A stretch of DNA of 64,000 nt from Brevibacillus centrosporus (GTDB lineage: Bacteria > Bacillota > Bacilli > Brevibacillales > Brevibacillaceae), in NCBI RefSeq assembly GCF_003710815.1, contig NZ_RHHP01000032.1:50311-114310 (forward strand). Reading direction: 5' to 3'. Shown piece after piece: positions 8,289-16,644 of the stretch. The position numbers were made by a program, and so were the translations under genes. Each line of letters starts with the position of its first letter. Position 1 is the stretch's first letter. The notes beneath the pieces are model-generated. The model was given only the letters and a program-made list of their open reading frames with translations, ran no database searches and was not told the origin of the DNA.

Positions 8289-9269
8289 TTATCCCTCCTG
8301 GATTTGAAGAACCAACCGCTCAAGAGCCAACTGTGCGTTGGCATTTCGCTCTATCCGATTTTTCGTTTCCATGACCAAATCTATCCCGTGCAAGAGCTCA
8401 GCTTTTGTCCATACCAGTGCTTGTCCTTGCAGCACATCCTGTTGGTCGCTGTTAATGAGATGGGCATGCCTGCCTACTTGCACATACAGGATATCGCGCA
8501 GCCAAAGGATGAGCAAATCTAAAAAGAGGGGTAGTTCCTCTTTAATTTTGTCGCTCTTTTGCAACATATCATGGATGGTAAAAAGCGCAGACGAATTGCG
8601 TTGTTTGCACTCCTCAATCAATTGTATCACTAGATTTCTCAGCTGTGCAAACGATTCTGATTGGCTGAGCACCTTGGCCTCTTCCATATTTGTCGTAATA
8701 TGGGAAGCAACCTGTGCCATGCCTGCCAAAACGCCTTCTCTTCGCAGTTCTACGGCGATTGCTTCTGCAGAAAGTGGGGAAAATTGTACGATTTGGCAAC
8801 GCGACAAAATCGTAGGGAGCATCGCATGACTGTGCTCGGTAAGCAGCAAGGCCAGCACACCAGCTGGCGGCTCCTCCAAAAACTTGAGCAAGCTGTTGGC
8901 TGCCTGTGTCGTCATTTTATCGACATGCTCAATAATGTACACCTTGTGCTGAGATTCTACGGCTCGCATCGCCATTTCCTTTTGCAAGGCACGGATCTGG
9001 TCGATTTTAATAGAAGCTCCATCTGGCGTAATGAACAGCACATCGGGATGGTTGCCTCCCTCGATGCGTCTGCATGTAAGACAGGCCCCGCAGGCGTCAG
9101 CCTCCCTCTCCGGACAAAACAGGGATTTCGCCAGATGCAGGGCCATCTGCTTTTTGCCCGCGCCCTTGGGACCAGCCAGCAAGTAAGCATGTGCCAGTCG
9201 TTCGTTGCGGAGGCTATGGTACAGCAGCTCGGATGCTCGAGGCTGCTGGGAAAATTGTGTCCATGTCAT
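8289..9269 (-). CDS. holB: DNA polymerase III subunit delta'
   Basis: Clamp-loader subunit of the AAA+ family, 326 residues from the ATG at 9269. That start has RBS AGGTG 9 nt upstream; the frame is open to a GTG four codons earlier. A P-loop-like GPKGAGKKQM is followed by a zinc-binding Cys4 region (CPEREADACGACLTC) and the SRC motif (ILSRCQ) that supplies the arginine finger. The P-loop retains a lysine, which is typical of Firmicutes HolB. It works with DnaX (17732-19432) in loading the sliding clamp. Confidence 0.95.
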   Translation of the reverse strand: MTWTQFSQQPRASELLYHSLRNERLAHAYLLAGPKGAGKKQMALHLAKSLFCPEREADACGACLTCRRIEGGNHPDVLFITPDGASIKIDQIRALQKEMAMRAVESQHKVYIIEHVDKMTTQAANSLLKFLEEPPAGVLALLLTEHSHAMLPTILSRCQIVQFSPLSAEAIAVELRREGVLAGMAQVASHITTNMEEAKVLSQSESFAQLRNLVIQLIEECKQRNSSALFTIHDMLQKSDKIKEELPLFLDLLILWLRDILYVQVGRHAHLINSDQQDVLQGQALVWTKAELLHGIDLVMETKNRIERNANAQLALERLVLQIQEG

Positions 9270-9285
9270 GTTTCTCAACACCTAA

Positions 9286-9732
9286 CTAAAAGTACAGGTT
9301 GATCAGCATACCGCGAATCTCACCAATGCGGGCGAGCAAGTCGATCATCGGAGCTTGATCACTGAGCAGCTCATCGGTTAGTTTGAGCAGCTCCGCATCT
9401 ACTTCTTTCACGATCTTGTACAGCCTGCTGCGGCCACGCCGGTTCATCCCCCGTCGATCGTCTAAGGCGATACCGTATTTGACGGCTTCCTCCATGAACT
9501 GTTTGACGAGATTTTTATAGGAATAAAAGTCACGTACGGAGCGGGAACGAGCTAAAATCTGCCCTTGCTTGTCGATATCAGACAGCAGCCGGTTCAACCG
9601 CTCCTGGGACATGCGTTCATCTTCACCTTGCACCATCGTGCCAAAATTCAGCTTTTCCAGCTGAGGATTTCTACGTGTATCTGCCGTTTTTACCATGTCC
9701 AGTTTAGGCCGAAGACCATCGCTGATTTTCAA
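9286..9732 (-). CDS. yaaR: YaaR family (DUF327) protein
   Basis: Protein of 148 residues of DUF327, of unknown function. It is all-alpha in appearance (repeated Leu/Ile heptads, LNRLLSDIDKQGQILARSRS) with no enzymatic motif. TTG start at 9732 preceded by GGAGGTG. Located between darA and holB as in B. subtilis, so it belongs to the tmk operon. I see nothing that predicts a specific role beyond this conserved neighbourhood. Confidence 0.85.
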   Translation of the reverse strand: MKISDGLRPKLDMVKTADTRRNPQLEKLNFGTMVQGEDERMSQERLNRLLSDIDKQGQILARSRSVRDFYSYKNLVKQFMEEAVKYGIALDDRRGMNRRGRSRLYKIVKEVDAELLKLTDELLSDQAPMIDLLARIGEIRGMLINLYF

Positions 9733-9834
9733 ATCGCCACCTCCGCATCCGATTCACAGTCTTTTGTCCCCATGAGAATCAGTATATACGAAAGTGGCGA
9801 AAAAAGAGAGCAGGAACTACTTGAAAGAGAGCAT

Positions 9835-10164
9835 TTAAAAAGAGTGGAATTCTCCGACGTCGAGTACGAATACGGCAGCTCCGCCTACCTGCACTTCCAG
9901 TGGATAAGGCATAAAGGAGTCTACGGCATTGCTGAGTGGGGATACAGGAGTGACCATCTGTTTACGGGATTTGCAGTTATGCGCAATGATGTCGATTACT
10001 TCCGGCACGCTTTCGTCAGACGTACCGATCAAGAATGTTGTGTTACCAGCGCGTAAAAAACTACCGGTACTAGCTAGCTTGGTAGCTCGAAACCCTTTTT
10101 TCACCAGCTGCTGAGACAGACGACCACTATCTTTGTCTTGGACGACCGCAACTACCATTTTCAT
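9835..10164 (-). CDS. darA: Cyclic-di-AMP receptor DarA (YaaQ/PstA, PII-like)
   Basis: PII-like protein of 109 residues. MKMVVAVVQDKDSGRL and the T-loop region (KLASTGSFLRAGNTTFLIG) match the DarA/PstA family of trimeric cyclic-di-AMP-binding proteins. The conserved GNTT and the basic segment KSRKQ are visible. It sits right after tmk, as in B. subtilis (yaaQ). The downstream target of the receptor is not known. Confidence 0.92.
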   Translation of the reverse strand: MKMVVAVVQDKDSGRLSQQLVKKGFRATKLASTGSFLRAGNTTFLIGTSDESVPEVIDIIAHNCKSRKQMVTPVSPLSNAVDSFMPYPLEVQVGGAAVFVLDVGEFHSF

Positions 10165-10302
10165 CGGCTATCACCCTTTCCGCAAATAATCATTCCCATT
10201 AGGATGCTTGGTGTTTCATTGTATGATAAACATGTGGGCGTGGTACGATATTCTTCCTAAACATATTATACAGCATGTACGCGCTGAAACGGTACTGTCA
10301 CC

Positions 10303-10938
10303 TTACAGTCTTGCAGTCAAAGCTGCCAAAGCGTCCGCGTACACCTGCTCCTCCGACTGACCGGCATCGATCATAACAAAGCGCTCAGGATCTCGCGCTA
10401 TTGCCAGCTGGTAGCCTTCCCGGACGAGCTCGTGAAAACGCATCCCCTCCAGATCGAGACGATTTACCTCGCGCCCTCTCGCAGCATTAATTCTCGCCAA
10501 TCCCACCTCGGGCTGGACGTCGAAAAACAGCGTCAGCTCTGGCATGCAGTCCCCTACAGCAAACTTGTTGATCGCGTACACTTCATCGATGCCCAATCCA
10601 CGTGCATGTCCCTGATAAGCCAGGCTGCTATCGATAAACCGGTCGCAGAGCACCAGCTTGCCAGCTTCGAGAGCAGGCAGTACTTTCTCGGCCAAGTGCT
10701 GACTACGAGCAGCTGCATACAGCAAGGCTTCCGTTCTTTTGTCCATTTGGGTATGCGCTGGATTTAAAATAATTTCGCGAATTTGCTCCGCAATCTCGAT
10801 ACCACCGGGCTCCCTGGTCAGGAGCACGTCCATACCTCGTTCACGCAGCTCCTCGTAAAGCCGTGCGATGATCGTGGATTTCCCCGCTCCTTCACCACCT
10901 TCCACCGTGATAAAACGACCTTTTTTTCCTGTTGTCAC
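10303..10938 (-). CDS. tmk: Thymidylate kinase
   Basis: Phosphorylates dTMP to dTDP; 211 residues, full length. The P-loop GGEGAGKST lies at about residues 13-21, the DRx motif at LVLCDRFIDSSLAYQG, and TREPGG (LTREPGGIEIAEQIR) near residue 40. GTG start at 10938 with RBS GGGAGGAG 7 nt upstream. It opens the conserved replication operon and follows the PLP decarboxylase gene by about 40 nt. The 138 nt between tmk and darA show no clear gene or hairpin. Confidence 0.96.
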   Translation of the reverse strand: MTTGKKGRFITVEGGEGAGKSTIIARLYEELRERGMDVLLTREPGGIEIAEQIREIILNPAHTQMDKRTEALLYAAARSQHLAEKVLPALEAGKLVLCDRFIDSSLAYQGHARGLGIDEVYAINKFAVGDCMPELTLFFDVQPEVGLARINAARGREVNRLDLEGMRFHELVREGYQLAIARDPERFVMIDAGQSEEQVYADALAALTARL

Positions 10939-10980
10939 TTCTAGACTCCTCCCAGATCGGTTAAATCGCTTGTCGCTTGC

Positions 10981-12453
10981 TTATCGAAGTACTTGAATCG
11001 TCTGCAGCTGGTCGTCCTGTACACCATGAAAACGGGTCTGTCCCTTCCGGAGCTCGAGGAGCATCGCCAATCCTTGGGCATCCACACGCTCACCTGGGAC
11101 GAGAACAGGGATTCCCGGCGGATAAGGAATCACCATTTCCGCGACTACTCTTCCCAGCGAGTGGTCCAACGGGATGGATTCCTTTGGTAAATCGACGGCC
11201 TCATCCATCGGTAAGACCTGCTCACGCAAATAATACGAGGAGACAACACCTGCCTCCAAAATGCGCTCTGCCCCCGGCTCGACCTCTATATCCAAGGATT
11301 CCAGCAGCCGAGCCAACGAGTCCAGATCACGGGCGCAGGTCCCTGCTGATGCTGCCAGCAGCACATGAGCAGAATCGGCCAGCTCAGGAAAAATTCCGTG
11401 CTTTTCCATGATGTGCTGCAAGGCAAAACCGTTTATTTGCTCCGTACGCACGTGTAAAAACAGCTTCAAAGGATCAAGAGTCGCGTAAACACTGCTGGCA
11501 TCGAGCTGCGGCCACTCCAGCCATTCCAGCCTGCCGGTACGCTCCCGCAGCTTGTCCAGCTGAGGCAAAAGCCGCTCCCATTCCTCGTGGGCTTCCTGCA
11601 CCAAATGACGGCGGGCCAAATCGAGCGAAGCCATCAGTACATAAGAGGGGCTCGATGATTGAATCATGGCCAAATACCGAAACAGTCGCTCCCGATCAAT
11701 CTGCTCCCCCTGCAGGTGCAGCATCGAGGACATCGTCATCGCCGAAGCCATTTTATGCGTGGACTGCACGGCTGCATCGGCACCGGACAGCATCGCAGAA
11801 AGCGGAAATGCCGGATGGAAGCCAAAATGGGAACCGTGTGCCTCATCAATCAAAAGAGGAATGCCGTGCCTGTGTACGGTAGCTGCCATTTTCTCCAGGT
11901 CGATTCCCATTCCATAGTAGGTCGGGTTCGTCAAAAAGACTGCCTTGGCGTCGGGATGTGCTTGCAGGGCTCGTTCTACATCCTCACGCCTGACTCCGGC
12001 AGCCACTCCGGTAGCCAGATCTACTGCAGGAACCAGAAAGATGGGCGTTGCTCTTGCCATGATAATCCCGTGATAAACGGATTTGTGGCAATTGCGTTGG
12101 ACGAGAATCTTGTCCCCTGGTCGGCATACCGTCATGATCAACGCGAGATTCCCTACCGTACTGCCCCCGATGAGAAACCGCGTCTCCTCTGCACCGAACG
12201 CCTCGGCTGCAAGCTGCTGCGCCTCGGCGATCACACCCTCCGGCTGATGCAGATCGTCGGTACCGTTGATTTCCGTAAGATCGATTTCCAATATACTTTG
12301 AAACCTGTGTTTGCCTTCTCTGTCAAAGCTATGTCCCATTTTATGTCCCGGAACATGAAACGGATGCGGGCGACGTTTGACGTGCCGTTCCAGCTGTTCA
12401 TACAGGGGGGCTCGCTTTTGCCGCTCCCGAAAATCAGCATGTTTCCCCAACAC
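10981..12453 (-). CDS. Orn/Lys/Arg decarboxylase family protein (YaaO-like)
   Basis: PLP enzyme of fold type I, 490 residues. The PLP lysine is in STHKMASAMTMSSM (about residue 232), with the upstream DEAHGSHFGFH motif holding the aspartate and histidine that position PLP. The N terminus begins GHKMG-type (FHVPGHKMGHSF). The C-terminal domain has the IPYPPGIPVLVPGE signature of the family. B. subtilis yaaO has the same position before tmk; the substrate (arginine, lysine or ornithine) cannot be read from the sequence. Start taken as GTG at 12453; its RBS is weak, so a few residues are uncertain. Confidence 0.9.
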   Translation of the reverse strand: MLGKHADFRERQKRAPLYEQLERHVKRRPHPFHVPGHKMGHSFDREGKHRFQSILEIDLTEINGTDDLHQPEGVIAEAQQLAAEAFGAEETRFLIGGSTVGNLALIMTVCRPGDKILVQRNCHKSVYHGIIMARATPIFLVPAVDLATGVAAGVRREDVERALQAHPDAKAVFLTNPTYYGMGIDLEKMAATVHRHGIPLLIDEAHGSHFGFHPAFPLSAMLSGADAAVQSTHKMASAMTMSSMLHLQGEQIDRERLFRYLAMIQSSSPSYVLMASLDLARRHLVQEAHEEWERLLPQLDKLRERTGRLEWLEWPQLDASSVYATLDPLKLFLHVRTEQINGFALQHIMEKHGIFPELADSAHVLLAASAGTCARDLDSLARLLESLDIEVEPGAERILEAGVVSSYYLREQVLPMDEAVDLPKESIPLDHSLGRVVAEMVIPYPPGIPVLVPGERVDAQGLAMLLELRKGQTRFHGVQDDQLQTIQVLR

Positions 12454-12510
12454 GTATGGCTCACGTCCTTTATTGAAATGAATTACCCACTATTTTAGCA
12501 TGATTTGGCA

Positions 12511-12548
12511 CGAAAAAAGGCATCGGGATTTATCCGTTGCCTTTTTTC
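12511..12548 (-). terminator. Terminator between gin and the yaaO-like gene
   Basis: Minus strand AAAAAAGGCAACGG...CCGATGCCTTTTTT, a hairpin with flanking A and T tracts that could act in both directions. Confidence 0.75.
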
Positions 12549-12550
12549 CT

Positions 12551-12733
12551 TCACGCATCTTTCCGTAGCCATATTCTCCGCATCTGGTGAATAAAGAACG
12601 GGTACTTTTCATCCTGCACGTCCGTGTTCACCATTTCCTGCTCGCATCTTTCGCAAATAAACTGCTCACAGATGGCGATTCCGTCGCTGCGCTCCAGTTC
12701 ACAGACGATACATCGCTGAGCAATCTTTTCCAT
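12551..12733 (-). CDS. gin: Anti-sigma-G factor Gin (CsfB)
   Basis: Small zinc-binding protein with two CxxC knuckles, CIVC and CERC, the hallmark of Gin/CsfB, which binds and inhibits sigma-G until engulfment is complete. The frame is open to an ATG at 12772, but a start at 12733 gives 60 residues, close to the known 64, and has a better-spaced purine-rich site. Its place upstream of the yaaO-like/tmk block agrees with B. subtilis csfB. Assignment rests on cysteine pattern, size and location. Confidence 0.85.
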   Translation of the reverse strand: MEKIAQRCIVCELERSDGIAICEQFICERCEQEMVNTDVQDEKYPFFIHQMRRIWLRKDA

Positions 12734-12793
12734 AGTATGAACGCCTGCCCTTTTCCTCAATCTACCAAACATTATACCCCATTATAATCAGCA

Positions 12794-13789
12794 TCATTCC
12801 CAAACGTTCGTCTTTTCGCCGATAGCTCGGTAGCTGTGGAGCAAGCTGCGTGCTTCCTGAAGTGGAAAACAAGCGCAAGCGTCTAGAACAATCGCTTGTT
12901 TCATACATAGAACCAACTCGTGCAGCGGCAGTCCCCTGATGATACCGTCCGGTTTGCCAATCACCAGTAAATCTGCGTCTTTCAGTGCTTTTTCCCACGT
13001 CCTGTTCGTTGTCCATTCCGGAAAGATGTCGTTCGGAATTGACTCATCCTCTTGGGTAACCAAGCATACCTCTTTTCCCTGCAACCAGCTTTTATCCATC
13101 TCTCTCCAAAGCACAGCAGGACCCCATAGCGCGACTCGATGCACGTTCGACTTTTCTGCTACAAGCCTACCTTCCCGCTCAATCCACTGCATCACGCGCC
13201 GGTGGTCCAAACGTTCGGGATACAGCCAGTCCTGCCCTACTCTTCGGTCCATTCCCATCGCGCGCGCTACGGTTTGTAGAGAGATACCCTCCTGATCGCA
13301 TACTTCTCCGAGCTCCACAAAAAAACGTTCCTTCCACACAAAATAGAGCGGCAGCTGACGGACTGCCTCGTCCACCTCCTTCGCTTTACAGACCAGTGAC
13401 ACCCGTTGACTTTTGGCAAGCGACCGACAGAGCGTACGCACCCAGAATCCATCTGCGGTACCACCGATCAACGCCTTTTCTCCGTCTGCCACCAGCGCCA
13501 TCCTGACGACCTCCCATGCTTCATCGCCATCGCTGTTGTCGACCAATCGCTGTGCCCAGCCATATGGGATGCTCGGGCCATATAATAGCAGCAGTCCAGG
13601 AGTCGCACTTAATACAGGAAGCGCCTCTTCCCAAGCCCCCTGTGACGCCTCTTTGGTCAGCAGCACTCCATCCACCTTTTGTCCAGTCCACTCCGCCTGC
13701 TTTCCATAAGGGATCAGCTGTATGCCGCAAGCTTTCAAATCCCGACTCACCACCGAAGGGATCTCCTCTGACAAAGCCAGTAATCGCAA
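12794..13789 (-). CDS. Degenerate nucleotide-sugar dehydrogenase-like protein
   Basis: Protein of 331 residues that I do not recognise as a named gene. Residues 152-192 (VWKERFFVELGEVCDQEGIS..., GMDRRVGQDWLYPE) read like the central dimerisation helix of UDP-glucose/GDP-mannose dehydrogenases. Residues 258-325 (TWEKALKDADLLVIGKPD..., IVLDACACFP, YRAIGE) resemble their C-terminal domain. The N-terminal third lacks a clear GxGxxG NAD-binding loop, and the segment after LYPE lacks the GGxCxxKD catalytic cysteine motif. An enzymatically inactive or repurposed homologue is inferred. TTG start at 13789 with RBS GAGGAGG. It is placed between gin and a divergent membrane-protein gene. Confidence 0.7.
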   Translation of the reverse strand: MRLLALSEEIPSVVSRDLKACGIQLIPYGKQAEWTGQKVDGVLLTKEASQGAWEEALPVLSATPGLLLLYGPSIPYGWAQRLVDNSDGDEAWEVVRMALVADGEKALIGGTADGFWVRTLCRSLAKSQRVSLVCKAKEVDEAVRQLPLYFVWKERFFVELGEVCDQEGISLQTVARAMGMDRRVGQDWLYPERLDHRRVMQWIEREGRLVAEKSNVHRVALWGPAVLWREMDKSWLQGKEVCLVTQEDESIPNDIFPEWTTNRTWEKALKDADLLVIGKPDGIIRGLPLHELVLCMKQAIVLDACACFPLQEARSLLHSYRAIGEKTNVWE

Positions 13790-13865
13790 ATCCGTACCTC
13801 CTCTTCCTTCCTCCCTATCCTACCCATTCTTCCCTGCCGCTCATGCCATGGGCGCACACCAGCAA

Positions 13866-13893
13866 AAAAGCCGCCGGCAACGCCAACGGCTGA
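13866..13893 (-). terminator. Strong leftward terminator beyond the divergent gene
   Basis: Minus strand AGCCGTTGGC-GTT-GCCGGCGGCT followed by TTTTTT. The only co-directional genes upstream are yaaL-bofA, whose transcript would have to cross the plus-strand gene 13981-14508. Confidence 0.75.
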
Positions 13894-13980
13894 AATCTTT
13901 CCCATCTGATTCTTTTTCATCCAGGATGTCTGTGCGATAATAAAAATCGAAATCAAGGCTTGTCAGAGAGGAAGTGACGT

Positions 13981-14508
13981 ATGAAGGAACCAATCAGTCA
14001 AACCATCTACAGCTACAAACTCCTATACCGCTTTCGTTGGGGTGTGATTGGTTACATGCTTCAATGGCTGCTGATGGGCTCGTCCTTGATCGGCATCTCC
14101 CTGTATCTGAGCATACCTGTTGCCAGGCTGATCGTCACACTCGCGATACTGCCAGCGATAGCCATCTGTCATCTCATCCTTTTTCGTCTCTACGCCCAGA
14201 TGCGTATGCACAAGCCGCAAACGACAGCGGACATGCTCGTCTCACCTTGGTGGGGAAGTGGCTATCGCCTACCGGTTCCTCTAACCGTCTATCGCACAGG
14301 GGAGAGCACCGTTTTGTTCGGCTGCCTGTTTCTCGCTGCAGCTGCCTATGTATGGCTGCCCGTCGAATACGGATTGACCTTGCTCAGCGGCACTATGGTT
14401 CTATCACTCCCTCGACTGCTGGCGCTGCTCGCGTCCTTTCGCCAGCCCAAGCAGTGCCGGGTAAAATACGAAAACCGCGGCGTCGCCTTCCTGCTTACGG
14501 ATGGATAA
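13981..14508 (+). CDS. Four-TM membrane protein of unknown function
   Basis: Protein of 175 residues with RBS GAGAGGAAGTGACGT before the ATG. Hydrophobic stretches at about residues 22-42, 45-66, 104-125 and 128-150 suggest four membrane segments, with a polar loop between pairs two and three and a basic C-terminal tail. I do not recognise a family. It is the only plus-strand gene between yaaL-bofA and gin, a place where B. subtilis has an rRNA operon. Its complement may be covered by bofA read-through transcription. Confidence 0.7.
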   Translation: MKEPISQTIYSYKLLYRFRWGVIGYMLQWLLMGSSLIGISLYLSIPVARLIVTLAILPAIAICHLILFRLYAQMRMHKPQTTADMLVSPWWGSGYRLPVPLTVYRTGESTVLFGCLFLAAAAYVWLPVEYGLTLLSGTMVLSLPRLLALLASFRQPKQCRVKYENRGVAFLLTDG

Positions 14509-14527
14509 AGCCTTCGTGCTCTGGTCG

Positions 14528-14794
14528 CTACATCACCCAAAGCTTGATAACTACGAGGGCTGCCAGGCCAGGGAGCCGCAGAAAACCAGCAAGCAATGCC
14601 GTAACCGGATTGATCGGGATGTGAAAGCTGGCAAGCTCCCCGACCAGATTGGCAAAAAACAGCAGGATGGCTCCGATCACCAATTGCATGATTCCAAAGC
14701 CAATCCAACGTACGGGGCCCGTCACCGATTTACTGGCCGCAATGACGAGTAAGATCCCCGCAATAATCAGCCCAACAACCCATCCCGTTTCCAT
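14528..14794 (-). CDS. bofA: Pro-sigma-K processing inhibitor BofA
   Basis: Integral membrane protein of 88 residues that holds the SpoIVFB protease inactive in the outer forespore membrane until the sigma-G signal arrives. Two or three hydrophobic segments are present (VVGLIIAGILLVIAASK, FGIMQLVIGAILLFFANLVG), and the C-terminal part GLAALVVIKLWVM matches the conserved BofA tail. RBS GGGGGAAAG upstream. It follows yaaL by 12 nt, as in B. subtilis. Confidence 0.92.
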   Translation of the reverse strand: METGWVVGLIIAGILLVIAASKSVTGPVRWIGFGIMQLVIGAILLFFANLVGELASFHIPINPVTALLAGFLRLPGLAALVVIKLWVM

Positions 14795-14806
14795 GAGCTT
14801 TCCCCC

Positions 14807-15037
14807 TTACGCTTGCTTACGATGATGCTCCCGCTTCGCTTGCGAGAGAAGATACATATAGCGTTTCTCCGTCAACTGCAAATAGTAAATCGCATCATCC
14901 AAGCCGCCATCCGGCTCGCTGATCTCAACCAAATGGCGGGCGTGCTGCCAATCCTGTCTCGCCTGATTGACCGCAGCATCCAACCCCCCTGCGTCTACGT
15001 CGATCAGTATTCTCGTTTTCTTCCCCCACCTGCTCAC
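14807..15037 (-). CDS. yaaL: YaaL (DUF2508) protein
   Basis: Small charged protein of 76 residues, family DUF2508, function unknown. The helical segment LDDAIYYLQLTEKRYMYLLS is the typical family signature. GTG start at 15037 with AGGAGG upstream. It lies between the CPBP protease gene and bofA. In B. subtilis it is between recR and bofA, so here a protease and an SRPBCC gene have been inserted. Confidence 0.85.
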   Translation of the reverse strand: MSRWGKKTRILIDVDAGGLDAAVNQARQDWQHARHLVEISEPDGGLDDAIYYLQLTEKRYMYLLSQAKREHHRKQA

Positions 15038-15049
15038 CTGTGTACCTCC

Positions 15050-16024
15050 TTATTGAAAGTAGTACAGTACGCCAGTCAGATTGTTGACGGCATGCAGCAA
15101 AACCGCACCCCATATTGAGTCATAGCGATGGCGGACAAATCCCAATCCAAGCCCAATTACAAAGAGTGGGACAAACAAAGCCAAATCAATATGCAGCAGC
15201 GCAAACCATAGGCTGCTGAAGACAATGCCTATGACCGCTCCCACGCGTCGCACCAAGTACGTTTGGATAACTCCGCGAAACAGGATCTCTTCTGCGATAG
15301 GAACCATAATTCCAATCACGAGAAAGGACGCCGCTGCTGCCAGCATATCCGTCTGCTTTGCCTGCACAATCTCTTTTTCAATTTGCTGCTCACGCTCAGA
15401 TGAGAGGGATAGCCCAAGCCAGTCCGACAATGGATTGGTTATCGCCACGTCCAAAACCTTGGCAATAAAAAGAAACAGAATCAACAGTGTGATGAGCATC
15501 CGTCCAAGCTGCGCAGGTCGTCGTACGCCGATTTCCCCCAAACGCCCCCGGAACCAAAGCGGGATCACAATCAGAAGAAACATTTGAAACGAAGCCGATT
15601 CAAAAGCCCCTCCGATGGTCCCCTCCGTAAAGAGAGTCCCTTCGAGAATCAAACCGTACAAGATCAGTGTGCATGTCTGAAATACATGCATCCATGCCAC
15701 CATGTGCAGCACGTCATTGCCCGTCAAATCGCGGTCTCCCCAGTGCCATAGCGAGAGGCTACTTTGCTTCCACACACTGAGTACAAACCCCATCGCTCCG
15801 ATCAAGCTAAGAGCCGTGATGATCAGCACCGTCAGCGATAGCCACATGGGCGGCTGCTCCATCGTCGATGCGACCCAGCGCCCGTCTTCTCCCCGGTAGA
15901 AACGTATGACGGAAAACTCTGCGGCAAACATCAGCCAATACCCTATAAACAGCATGATCGCCCACGGAGTAGACCGATGTCTCTCTGGCTCGATCCGCAG
16001 CGACATTCCCGGTCCTGTCACCAT
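15050..16024 (-). CDS. CPBP family intramembrane metalloprotease
   Basis: Multi-pass membrane protein of 324 residues with the CAAX protease/bacteriocin-processing (Abi, CPBP) motifs: EEILFRG near residue 243, a conserved histidine in WFALLHID near 275, and HAVNN near 314. About eight hydrophobic segments are seen. Family members cleave within the membrane or serve immunity, and the substrate here is unknown. It ends 13 nt before yaaL and may share its transcript. Confidence 0.88.
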   Translation of the reverse strand: MVTGPGMSLRIEPERHRSTPWAIMLFIGYWLMFAAEFSVIRFYRGEDGRWVASTMEQPPMWLSLTVLIITALSLIGAMGFVLSVWKQSSLSLWHWGDRDLTGNDVLHMVAWMHVFQTCTLILYGLILEGTLFTEGTIGGAFESASFQMFLLIVIPLWFRGRLGEIGVRRPAQLGRMLITLLILFLFIAKVLDVAITNPLSDWLGLSLSSEREQQIEKEIVQAKQTDMLAAAASFLVIGIMVPIAEEILFRGVIQTYLVRRVGAVIGIVFSSLWFALLHIDLALFVPLFVIGLGLGFVRHRYDSIWGAVLLHAVNNLTGVLYYFQ

Positions 16025-16060
16025 CTCTTCACGCTCCTATCTTCACTCTATGTCTCGTCC

Positions 16061-16086
16061 CACAAAAAAAGTCCGGTATTCTCAGA
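16061..16086 (-). terminator. Terminator after the SRPBCC gene
   Basis: Minus strand GTCTG-AGAATAC-CGGAC followed by seven T. The stem is short and overlaps the stop region. Confidence 0.55.
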
Positions 16087-16564
16087 CCTTCTTTTCTTCC
16101 ATCTGCTTGAACTGCTTCTCTGCGACTTGCTTTAAATAGAGATTCCTCTCCAGCAGAAACCGTGTCATGTAAGCCTCCAGGACTAGCCTGTCCACGATTC
16201 TTCCCAGGAGCCCAAGCGGTGACGTATAGTCGAATGTATCGAGCATGCGGGTTCGATTTTTTCCAACGGGAATGAATTCATGCTCATGCCGAAAGCATTT
16301 GAATGCTCCGGAGACCATTTCATCGACAAAATAACGCGGCTGCTCCATCTCTGTAATTTTAGCCGTCAAACGCTGCTTGATGCCAAAGTGCACGGCCTCC
16401 CAGGTCACAGACTCTCCCAGCTCGATCAGACCGCTCGTTACGCCGCCTATCGCCTTCTCGCCCGTCTTGGCTGTTGACTCCATATGCAAATCAATACTTC
16501 TCGCTGCATCAAAACACACCTGCTGCGGTGCTTCAATCATCAGCTCCGAACGGATGACAGGCAT
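16082..16564 (-). CDS. SRPBCC (START-like) family protein
   Basis: Protein of 160 residues from the ATG at 16564, which has GGGAGG 8 nt upstream; the open frame extends 13 codons further without a better site. The beta strand/helix pattern is that of the polyketide-cyclase/START superfamily: MPVIRSELMIEAPQQVCFDAARSIDLH at the start, then VSGAFKCFRHEHEFIPV, and a long C-terminal helix LVLEAYMTRFLLERNLYLKQ. Similar proteins bind hydrophobic ligands; a ligand cannot be named. It lies between recR (terminator before it) and the CPBP gene. Confidence 0.8.
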   Translation of the reverse strand: MPVIRSELMIEAPQQVCFDAARSIDLHMESTAKTGEKAIGGVTSGLIELGESVTWEAVHFGIKQRLTAKITEMEQPRYFVDEMVSGAFKCFRHEHEFIPVGKNRTRMLDTFDYTSPLGLLGRIVDRLVLEAYMTRFLLERNLYLKQVAEKQFKQMEEKKV

Positions 16565-16604
16565 CCCGTTTCCCTCCCTGCTTGGGTTCAAACATTCGCA
16601 CAAA

Positions 16605-16635
16605 GCAAAAAAGACAGGTTCCCCCGTCTTTTAAG
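16605..16635 (-). terminator. recR terminator
   Basis: Minus strand AAAAGACGGGGGAACCTGTCTTTT followed by T, just after the recR stop. Confidence 0.75.
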
Positions 16636-16644
16636 TTACTGCTC

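Noticed and set aside
13974..14624. A 216-codon plus-strand frame overlapping the four-TM gene
   Set aside because: The +1-shifted frame is low in hydrophobic order, lacks an RBS and overlaps bofA; the 175-residue frame has a good RBS and membrane segments.
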